DNA of 64,000 nucleotides from Drechmeria coniospora (Eukaryota > Ascomycota > Sordariomycetes > Hypocreales > Ophiocordycipitaceae), in NCBI RefSeq assembly GCF_001625195.1, contig NC_054390.1, forward strand, positions 4,364,027 to 4,428,026. The letters run 5' to 3'. How positions within the stretch are numbered: the stretch's first letter is position 1; the number at the start of each line of letters is the position of its first letter. A program made the position numbers and the translations under genes. The notes beneath the pieces were generated by a model that ran no database searches, had not been told where the DNA came from, and saw only the letters and a program-made list of their open reading frames with translations. Positions 55,596-64,000 of this stretch are shown here, in pieces.

Positions 55596-57385
55596 ATGGA
55601 GCCCGAAAACGTGATTGACCAGGACGTCGACGTCCTCGAGCACAAGATAGGATACAAGCAAGGTACGTGCCGACGTCCCCGCCGCGCGTGAGCGTCGCCG
55701 TCGCCGTCGGGGACGGGGCCTCCATATCCGCATCGCCGGCCGCCGCTGACCTGACCTCCCCTCTGCCGCAGAGCTGCGCCGGTCCTTTTCGGCCCTCCAG
55801 TCCTTCAGCCTCTCCTTCGGCATGATCGGCCTCGTGCCGAGCATCTCCGCCACCGTTGGCTTCGGCCTGTACGCCTCCCCCGCCAGCCTCGTCTGGTGCT
55901 GGCCCGTCGGCCTCCTCTTCATCACTCTCATCGCCATCTCGCTCGGCGAGCTCGCGTCGAGCCTGCCGACGAGCGGCTGCTTGTACTTTTGGACGCACCA
56001 CTTCGCGCCCGAGTCGATCCGGAACCCGCTCTGCTTCTTCGTCGGCTACGCCAACACGCTCGGCAACCTCGCCGGCTTCATCTCGGCCGAGTACACCGTG
56101 GCGACCATGATCGCCTCGGTCGCGTCCATGGCCAACGACGGCGCCTGGTCGCCGTCGCGGGGCGAGCTCTACGCCATCACGCTCGCCGTCGTCGTCAGCC
56201 ACGCGCTCCTCTGCGGCTCCCGCACCGACCCCCTCGCGAAGCTGCAGATCTTCTACAGCATCGGCAACCTCGTCATCATTCTCGCCCTCGTCGTCGCCCT
56301 GCCGGCCGTGACGCCGGCGGCGAATCGCAACTCGGCCGCCTGGGTCTTTGGCCACGTCGAGAACGCGTCCCCCGGCTGGCCGACGAGCTTCAGCTTCATG
56401 CTCGGCTTCCTCGTCCCCCTCTGGTCCGTCACCGGCTGGGAGGCGACGTTGCACATCTCGGAGGAGACGGCGGGCGCGACGAGGGCCGTGCCGAGGGCGT
56501 TGCTGACCGTCTGCCTCACGACTCTCGTCCTCGGCTGGGTGACGATCCTCGCCATCTGCTTCTGCATGGACCCGGACGTCTCGCGCATCATCGGCAGTCC
56601 GCGCCCGCCGATGGCCCAGATCCTTCTGGACTCGTTTGGCAAGACGGGAGCGCTCGTGACGTGGAGCTCCATCATGGTCCTGACCTGTACGTCGTCCCCC
56701 GCGGCGTCGGGCCCGGCACCCCTTCCCCCGCCCCCCCCCACGACCTGTGCAGGATAAAGGTATGCTGACGCGTCGAGCACGCACAGGGTGCATGGGTTCG
56801 TCCTGCCTCATCGCCACCAGCCGACAGGTCTGGGCCTTTTCCCGCGACGGCGCCTTTCCCTTGTCGACCTACATCGCGCGCGTGTCGAGCTCGGGCGTGC
56901 CGCGATACGCCGTCTGGTCGACGTGCTTCGTCGCCGCCGTCATGGGTCTGATCTGCATCGTCAACGAAGCGGCGACCGTCGCGCTTTTCTCCCTCCTCAT
57001 CGCCGGCTGCTACACGGCCTACTGCATCCCCGTCGTTTGCCGCCTCGTCTTCGGCCAGCACAAGTTCACGCCCGGTCCCTTCTACACGGGACCGACGCTG
57101 AGCCGCGTCATCGGCTGGACGGCCGTGGCCTTTGAGGTCGTCATGTTCGTCGTATTCATGTTCCCCATCAAAGGGCCGAATCCGTCGGCGGCTGAGATGA
57201 ACTACGCCTCCGTCATCTTCGTCGCCATGACGCTCGCCGTCGTCGTCTACTGGTACCTGCCCGTCGTCGGCGCCAAGCTGTGGTTCCACGGGCCCAAGAA
57301 CAACTTTAACAGGGAGCCGCGGGACGAAGAGCCCGTCGTCAGCGAGTGCGAGTCGCCAGTTTCCAAGTCCGCCGTCGATGTCTGA
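55596..57385 (+). CDS. APC-superfamily permease, GABA/polyamine/choline type
   Basis: Plasma- or vacuolar-membrane transporter, probably of GABA, polyamines, choline or a related amine. Exons 55,596-55,662, 55,772-56,686 and 56,787-57,385; phases agree and give 526 residues. The N-terminal EHKIGYKQELRRSFSALQSF leads into TM1 FGMIGLVPSISATVGFGLYA, the consensus start of Uga4/Tpo5-like permeases. ISLGELASSLPTSGCLYFWT follows, then an amphipathic VTGWEATLHISEET stretch. The second junction restores MGSSCLIATSRQVWAFSRDG, a family landmark. About 12 hydrophobic segments can be counted. The substrate cannot be told from sequence. The second intron contains long C-runs near 56,707-56,740. Confidence 0.9.
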
Positions 57386-57864
57386 CCGATCGAGACCTGG
57401 CCACATGGCCCTGCAGCCTCGTGAGCGTGGCGGAAGCCGAGGACAGGGATCCGACGACGCCTGCCATGGAGGGACGACGGCGGGTGGTGCTGTCGCCGAG
57501 GCCGAGCGGGCTCACGTCTCGGCCGGCGCGAATGAATGTCTGCGTTGTTGTTGTCACGGTTGTTTTTGTCGTCGTTGCCGCCGTCGTTGCCGTTGACGAT
57601 GCCCATGGAGGAGTGTTGATGATGCCAGCTTGCTGCCTAGGCACGCGCTCACGCACGCACGCACGCATGATAGCATAGAGTGTAGCGGAATGAACAGGAA
57701 GATGGCCAAGACATTCATCCCCCTCATCACCATCGAGCTCGCCGAGCTCGCCGTACGCCTTGCCTGTGCCATCTGCGTGAGAGTTGCGTCCGAGGTCGTC
57801 TGGCGGGCCGTCGGTGCCGTCGACGGTCCTGCGGCGTGGGTGCGCGGCGGGAGGGATGGAGCGC
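57386..57864. other. Convergent spacer
   Basis: Between the permease and the UstYa-like gene. Includes a short ACGCACGCACGC repeat near 57,650. No gene. Confidence 0.5.
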
Positions 57865-58593
57865 CTATGCGCAGGTGGGATACTTGACGACGGCAATGAC
57901 GCCCGTGTCCCGGCCCTTATTGGCGAAGCTCTCGCCGAGCACGTGGATGCAGTGCTCGGTGTGATGCAGGTTCGCCGAGTAGGAATCCATTTGGATGCTC
58001 GCGTTCAGCATGGCCCGGTGCATCCGCTTCCAGACGTACATGCAGTGCATGAGGTGCATGTCGTAGGTGGAGGTGAAGTTGCGATAGTTTCCCAGTCGAA
58101 GCTCGTCCATGGTCATGTTTCGACCCTCGCTTTCGTAGTGCCACGACTGTCCGCCGTGCATGCTCTCCTCGTCGGCGGCGTCGTCGGCCGTGTGGCAGCC
58201 CGGGGGGAGCCAGCCGAAGAGGACGATGCTGTAGCGGCAGTTGCGGGCCATCGCCTCGGCCGGCGAGTTCCCGCAGTCTCCGTCGGACCAGTTCAGGGGC
58301 AGGCCGGTTTTGTTGCTGAGGCCCTCGCGGACGACGGGAAAGGTTCGATTGGCCACGGCTCGTCCCGAACCTCGCAGGTGCAGGCCCAAGGCGACGAAGA
58401 GAAGGATGGCGACGAGGGAGGAGGCGGCGCCGACGAGGCAGAGTCGAAGGGGCGTCGACTTGGACCTCGACCTCGGCCCGGCATCGGGGCTCAGGTCGGG
58501 CACGTCGCCGAGCTTGTACGGCCTGCCGTCTTCGCTCTCGCCGTCGGGTGCGAGGGCATACTCGGCACTCGCGGGCCGCTGGTTCTTGAGCAT
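57865..58593 (-). CDS. UstYa-like membrane protein with two HxxHC motifs
   Basis: Single exon, 242 residues from ATG at 58,593 (a GTG two codons upstream is also open). Topology: cytosolic N-terminus of about 55 residues, one membrane helix (LCLVGAASSLVAILLFVALG), then a lumenal domain with N-glycosylation sites. The domain carries CGNSPAEAMARNC, WLPPGCHTAD, then HLMHCMYVWKRMHRA and HHTEHCIHVL. Two HxxHC motifs are the hallmark of UstYa/DUF3328-type oxidases that modify ribosomal cyclic peptides, but many fungal proteins of this wider family have no known pathway. No RiPP precursor or other cluster gene is adjacent, so a metabolic role is only a possibility. Confidence 0.75.
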   Translation of the reverse strand: MLKNQRPASAEYALAPDGESEDGRPYKLGDVPDLSPDAGPRSRSKSTPLRLCLVGAASSLVAILLFVALGLHLRGSGRAVANRTFPVVREGLSNKTGLPLNWSDGDCGNSPAEAMARNCRYSIVLFGWLPPGCHTADDAADEESMHGGQSWHYESEGRNMTMDELRLGNYRNFTSTYDMHLMHCMYVWKRMHRAMLNASIQMDSYSANLHHTEHCIHVLGESFANKGRDTGVIAVVKYPTCA

Positions 58594-60287
58594 GGCCACG
58601 CCCTCGACTCGAACTCGGCTCCGTCGTCGGTCTTTTGAATCGGGCGTGACGGGACAAAGGACGGCGGAGGCGATGGATGCTGGTCGGAGGCTTCGTGGAG
58701 GGCTGAAGCGAAGCTCGTCGTGAGATGGCTCGCGAGAAAGGCAACGGTGTGGCGGTACTTGTAGGTGAGCAAGGCGGCCTCGCAGATGCTACCGGCTCGC
58801 AGATGTTACCGGCACGGGACGGATGATGGCATGGTTCGCTGCTGCTATGACATGAAGAGAATCGGCTCTGAATCGTTGCATCGACCCAAGGTCGTACGAC
58901 GCGCGGCTTGGGCAGGTTCTTGTACTGGCGGTGACGCCGGGACGTCCAGGTGCCGTAGGAGTAGCGCCGCGCGCACGGAGTACTTGCACGTGCGTATTCC
59001 TTACCGTACTTGCGCGTTCGGAGTAGCCATATAGGTGTATAAATTACTCGATTTCAGCAGACGCAGAGGCTCGTCTCCGGGGAAGTTGCCTGATGTGGGT
59101 GGCATGGGTCGCTGTTCGTGTGTTGGCGCGTTGCAAGCGTTGCAAGGTCCGATCCAAGCAAGCAACTTGTGGGACGAAATCTCATGATACTCTGCATGCG
59201 CAAGTATTTACATGTATAAGTATGTAGTTGCATAAATACTCTGTACTTGCTCTGTGATGACTGCACGGAGATTATTGATAATAGCTGTGCTCCGTACAGT
59301 ACATACTACAGCTAAGCACTGTTCACTTGGGTATCAAGTACTTACATGTACAACTGCGTATATGCATGTACAACTACACCTGCGTGCACCTACTTGAACA
59401 TGCAGGAATGTGGGTATGTACCTGTACGGAGGACGAGCGTGAACTCGTGCTGGACGTTGCGTACTTGTACGTACGGTAGGCAGGTTGGTGTTGGTGCACG
59501 CACAGTTTGCAAGTAGATGGACATACCGTGCGAGAGCGCAACAACAAAGTACATGTGAATGGAGGCAGGTGCAACACGCTTCATTGTCCCGCACGAAATA
59601 CTTCACCTCAAAAAGGAAGAGTAAAGGAAGCGAATCGTACAGTATACAACTGGGTGCGCCTACTGTGCACGATAATAACCGCGCTTCATTGCCGCGTAAG
59701 TATGAATACTGCGCCCAGTACGGAGTAAGGAAGTGCCTACAGTGTGCAAGCAGGCATCATGCCGTGCTACCATGTAAACGACGCATACTCGAGCTTACTT
59801 GGGCCGTATGAATTATGACTAGTCGTACGGCGCCAAAACAAGGAAGAGGAGTGTATCGTACAGTGTCCAAGCAGGCTCACGTACCGTGCCACGGAATACG
59901 AAGTGCAAGCAACCACGCTTCCATGTCCCGGATGAATTATGAATAATAAATAATACTGCACCTAGCGAGAAAGTGCATCGTACTAGTTGTACGGTGTCCC
60001 AGGAGGCGTCCGTGCCGTGCTATGGGATGCAGAGTAAGCACAACTACTTGGCTGTACAAGGAACCACGCCTCGTCTCGTCTGAAATACTGGGCCTGGGTC
60101 CCAAGTGCATCGTGCATATAAGTACGGAGTACAGCACGACAATCTCATGTTACCTTCGGCCATCCTGAAGGATCGGACGGATGTGCACGGCTACCGTTTC
60201 AGTATCATCATTCACGCACTAGATCCGTCTGCCGATGGATGGGAATGGAGAAGACTCCACCGAGGCGGACCCGATTCCGTCAGGATG
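58594..60287. other. Gene-poor spacer
   Basis: No supported gene. Dense in GTACGGAG, CAAGTACTTACATGTACAA and similar short palindromic motifs, especially 59,200-59,520 and 59,700-60,060. Confidence 0.45.
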
Positions 60288-60640
60288 CCGCGACGGTTGG
60301 GTAGAGCGTTTGGGTTTCCGTACCGCCTACGAAATAATATTACGACATGACCCTACTTTCACTCTCATTTACGGAGCACATCCGCCTAAATGTACTTTTC
60401 TACAGTACAAGTACGTAAGTGTAAGCGGTTGCAAGTGCGTAATGATGACTTGTGCTTCGTAGTAAGTGCATGTAAGTACAATACTTATTACTATACACCC
60501 ACTTACACCTACGGAGTACAGTCATGACCGGCGTACTTGCAGGCAGGTGTGGTTGTACGCACCCCCATGCTCACGAGTGTAGGTGCACAGTAATGCTCCG
60601 TAGTTGTGCTTGCAGTGCTCAAGTTCGCAACTGTCAACCG
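60288..60640. repeat. ~350-bp direct repeat, left copy
   Basis: Matches 63,658-64,000 in the same orientation. Shared blocks: CGGTTGGGTAGAGCGTTTGG, CGTACCGCCTACGAAATAAT-like and AGTACAGT-GTGACCG-like sequence, then CTTGCAGGTGTGGTTGTACG-like sequence. The left copy includes extra bases such as the doubled GCAGGCAG. The right copy runs to the window end, so the full length is unknown. Confidence 0.85.
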
Positions 60641-62379
60641 AGGGAGGAAATGGTATTCGCCATGCGCGGTCCACATTGCATGAAATTTCATCAGGTAATG
60701 GTACAGAGCTCCGTACGGCACTCCGTGCATGCCAATGTAACGTGTGCCTGCGTACGGAGTAAGTACAGAGCACGGGACGGTACAGTATCAATATACCATG
60801 CCAAAGTGAGCGCTGCACTTTGCCGTGCCGGTGGACTGACAGTAGCATCCAAGTACAGTACCGAGTACGGGGTGCCGCGTGGGAATCTTGGCGGTGACCG
60901 AGGAAATGCTTCAACCAAGTACTGTACCCGCATTACGAGAAGGAGTATAATAACACAACTGCGCCTGCGAGTAGGAGTCTGCCTGCAAGTATTATGCGGA
61001 AACGATTGAGTAATTACGAGCGCGAGTACGAGATGGGTCGGGAGAGCTCGACGCGGCAGCGGAATTCGACGCTTCGGCCGGTACCAGGTGGAATTGACTG
61101 CAGTGCTGGCCGTTGGTCCGCAGATCCTGCATCGATACCTTACGAGGAGGAGACAAGAGCGGACGCCAGCCGACCAGCCGAGTAAGGATGCTTGTGCCGT
61201 TGGTGGAAAGCAGAAAGAAGAGAAGAGCACCGGCTGGAGCGAGGTAGTCTGAAGTGTATTATTTATATAGTGCATTACATAAATACAGCACATGAATACA
61301 GCACGTGAATGCAGCACGTAACGGATCCATAGTGGCCGACGATAACAACGAAAATCAACAAGGTCAAGGTCGGGGAGGCGAATTGCGATACTTTGCTCTC
61401 AGTAACACGCGCGACACGAACCAGTAGGTACTTGCTTGTGGGTTTGTACGCGAGCGTCAGGGCCGAAAATACGTAGGATATAATATGTCCTTGTACTATG
61501 AATGGGGTCAGGATCGACAAGGAGGTACGAAAGGAACTAAAGCTAAATCCCATCTCGGCTATTACTCCGTATCGTTGTCCTTATACGCATGCCTTTATTT
61601 ATTTGCATACTCCCTCTCTTGCCTTTTCTTATACTTGCTTTCTCTTTCCTTTGCATTTTCTTACTTTCTCTTACTCTCTCTATCCTACTAGTTCCTTGTT
61701 GTTCTCTCCGTCCACTCGACCTCTCTACTATACATATATATACGTATATGCAGTATATTACCCGCTTCCCTCTGTTCTGTACAAAAGTAAAGTTTATCGA
61801 GTCGAGAAAACTCGCCCTATGCCTAACGCGCAACGGTAGTAGCTTACGCGTATATGTATAGTAGAGACAATATTGCGGAGAGCTATCGTTCGGCCCTGTC
61901 TATTCTTCTTCGGCACTATGCGTATTGTTACTGTCTTTGTCGCTATCTTAGCAGCCGTATAAGCGGCGCCCCTTGCTATGCCTGGTAGGTAAATTGTCCA
62001 AAGGAGTTTATGGCTCGAATTCTGCGATCCTATCGCTAACCGAAGACGTACCCTAGAACCGACGATTCGTAAGGTTCCGCATCCCTGCGTACGTTTCTCT
62101 TTTACCTATAGCTACCGGCAGTAGTAAAAACGATTTAGTACTAATAGATTGCTCCCAGACGGCCGGTATGTCGAGAAGGAACTACCGTAATGCGTTGATG
62201 CCCTTTATCCGATTCGCCAAAATATAGTCTAGAGAGACTTAACGGCAAGCGGCCCTTTATCGACAGCAATCGTTAATATAGCAACATAGCATCGGTATAA
62301 GGATAAGATATATACATATTCTGCCCATCTGCCTGTATATGTATCTAGGCATTACTCGTACTACGCCCTACTACCAATA
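60641..62379. other. AT-rich gene-poor stretch
   Basis: No gene supported. 61,500-61,720 is a pyrimidine-rich, low-complexity run (CTTACTCTCTCT-like). From about 61,860 the sequence is AT-rich with many TA dinucleotides, as expected of RIP-mutated DNA. Confidence 0.4.
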
Positions 62380-63403
62380 GGTAGTACTTACTAGCGGACC
62401 AGGCACCCTAGCGGACTAGGTACTTTAATATACATTGGAATTCAACCGTTCTTTCCATTACAGACCTATAGATATTCTAATACTCCTTCGCTCGGCCATT
62501 TTCGTGCCTTTTTTGCAATGTTAATAAATACCCTTTTGCTACTGTATACAATTTCTTATCTATAGCTCTACAATCTTCCTTCGAGCTTGAGCAATCTTAT
62601 TAGTTACTTTGAACTCTACTATTCGACGGCCTTGTTCAACTGTAAGGATTCCTCTAGTCTTAAGAACCTTATTTTTAACAATTGGCGAAGTTAATGCTGC
62701 TTTTGTAGTCCGCTGGAGGTCCCTTGTTACTTGTATTAGCTCGGTAGCTATAGTCAAAGAACCCCGAATGATTAAGATTAGAGTTAAAGGTATCATCAAG
62801 AGTCTCATTTCCGTTATTTACTGTATCCTCTAGCTGTCCAGCAACTTTTTGAACTTGCCGCAGTGTTATTGGTGTTAAGAAATTGGAAGAACTAGGTAAA
62901 TTAGAGGGATTTGGGGAAGGAGTCCTTAGTGCTCGGGTTTGCATTGATTGAATAACCAATTGAGGATTCAAAGGATAGATGCCGGTCTTTTTGAATGCTG
63001 ATATTATTGTAGTATGTTTAAATGCTTGTTTTCGAACGTCTTGGATTATTGAAAGGAACTCTAGCTTAGTTATATTAACTAAGCTATCTCGGACTGCAAA
63101 GTAAAGAGCCTTTGCATGATAATCTTTAAAGACTGAAAAACAGCTACATTAAGTGGTTGTAGAAGGTGCGTAGTACAAAAGGAGTAATATTGTTTTCTGT
63201 AAGGCGCGCCATAGGCGTGAAGGCCTTATAAGCGAATGTGAGGTGTATAGTACACGCACAAAGTGCGGATACTAGCGAATCTTTTGACGGTTTGGCCATT
63301 TGGCCTAACGGTTAACTAATTTATTGTCAATATGGGCTCACCTCCTATATGTACTACAAAGTGCCTGTCCGCTGGGGTGTCTGGTCCGCTGGTGAGCACT
63401 ACC
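62380..63403 (-). mobile_element. Internally deleted pogo/Fot-like Tc1-mariner element with terminal inverted repeats
   Basis: Left end 62,380 (GGTAGTACTTACTAGCGGAC...) and right end 63,403, whose complement reads GGTAGTGCTCACCAGCGGAC..., form terminal inverted repeats of about 50 bp with mostly C/T-type differences. Both ends are flanked by TA (62,378-62,379 and 63,404-63,405), the target duplication of this superfamily. The element is about 1.02 kb, roughly half the size of an intact Fot-type element, and contains only the 3' part of a transposase. Confidence 0.85.
62560..63200 (-). pseudogene. Remnant of a pogo/Fot-type DDE transposase, C-terminal part
   Basis: Reading the minus strand from about 63,190, shifting frames give HLLQPLNVAVFQSLK, then DYHAKALYFAVRDSLVNITK and EFLSIIQDVRKQAFKHTTII, then SAFKKTGIYPLNPQLVIQSM, a typical DDE_1 transposase C-terminal segment. 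Near the end, KVLKTRGILTVEQGRRIVEF is another family landmark. At least two frameshifts and the missing N-terminal DNA-binding and catalytic parts make it inactive. Confidence 0.88.
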
Positions 63404-63657
63404 TATCAGTGGTGGGGCGTGGCACGAGTAGTCTATTACGAGCCAAGATACAAGAGCCTTATACCGACCGATTCGATCGATTCCCGTAGGGGCGACTGGA
63501 ATAAAGCAAGGGATAAAGGCGCAACGATGCGAAAAGAGGTACCGTATCTGCGACTCTCGTTTGCGTTTCCTTTATAGGAACGTTACGTCTTGCGAATAGA
63601 TGTGCCTGTACTATCGTTATATCGCAACGTTGCCTCGCCTCTCTGCTCGTCCGTATA
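63404..63657. other. Spacer
   Basis: Short unannotated sequence between the DNA transposon and the repeat copy; no gene. Confidence 0.4.
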
Positions 63658-64000
63658 CCGCAACGGTTGGGTAGAGCGTTTGGGTTTCTGTACCGCCTAC
63701 GAAATAATGCTATATCATAACACTACTTGCACTCTCATTCACGGAGCACATCTACCTAAATGTACCTTCTACCGCACAAGTACATAAATGTAAGTGGTTA
63801 CTGCAAGTGCGTAATAATAACTTGTGCTTTGTAGCAAGAACATGCAGGTACCGCACAATACACCTACGTCCTGTACACCTACGGAGTACAGTTGTGACCG
63901 ACGTACTTGCAGGTGTGGTTGTACGCACCCTTATGCTCACAGGTGCAGGTGTTATGCTCCGTAATTGTGATTGTAGTGCTTAAGTTCGCATTTGTCAACC
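63658..64000. repeat. ~350-bp direct repeat, right copy (cut by window end)
   Basis: Counterpart of 60,288-60,640, more AT-rich than the left copy. The last bases (TTCGCATTTGTCAACC) match the left copy just before 60,640, so homology may continue beyond the window. Confidence 0.85.

Overview
The window is from a filamentous ascomycete fungus, most likely Sordariomycetes/Hypocreales. Genes are intron-bearing with short fungal introns (CTRAY branch sites, YAG acceptors). The housekeeping products include Adk2, an Erd2-like receptor, a LicD protein, NudC, Tfb3/MAT1, AP180, mitochondrial AspRS, Utp11 and Cmc1. The order is inferred from these products and general style; it was not computed.

Layout. 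Bases 1-3.9 kb and 15.5-19.3 kb are two diverged copies of one gene-free segment in the same orientation. Between them, 4.26-15.37 kb on the minus strand, lies the most striking object: a gene of about 11.1 kb that appears to be split into about 159 exons, of which about 143 are exactly one codon (3 nt) long. Exon 1 carries a start codon and a signal-peptide-like sequence. Every following unit has a branch site, a YAG or AAG acceptor, three bases, then a GTRNGT-like donor, repeating every 55-100 bp. All junctions are phase 0, no stop codon occurs among the one-codon exons, and the reading ends with a stop in the last unit. The product would be about 257 residues from a coding sequence of about 774 nt. 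I know of no described gene like this.

19.3-24.8 kb is a gene-poor accessory stretch with one convincing small secreted-protein gene (19.47-20.07 kb), other uncertain secreted-protein-like pieces, and G-rich and TACTCCGTA-type repeats.

25.2-58.6 kb is core genome, GC-rich: adenylate kinase (+), KDEL-receptor-like (-), LicD family (+), CENP-U-like kinetochore protein (+), NudC (-), Tfb3 (+), AP180 (-), a cysteine-rich hypothetical (+), mitochondrial AspRS (+), Utp11 (+), a conserved hypothetical (-), Cmc1 (-), an amino-acid/GABA/polyamine-type permease (+) and a UstYa-like membrane protein (-). These are unrelated housekeeping genes, each with its own promoter. Long spacers hold minisatellites.

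58.6-64 kb is again gene-poor: dispersed short motifs, a direct repeat of about 345 bp, and an internally deleted pogo/Fot-like DNA transposon with recognisable inverted repeats.

All coordinates and exon models were read by hand. The microexon model has a few local ambiguities, which are noted, but its overall pattern is very regular.
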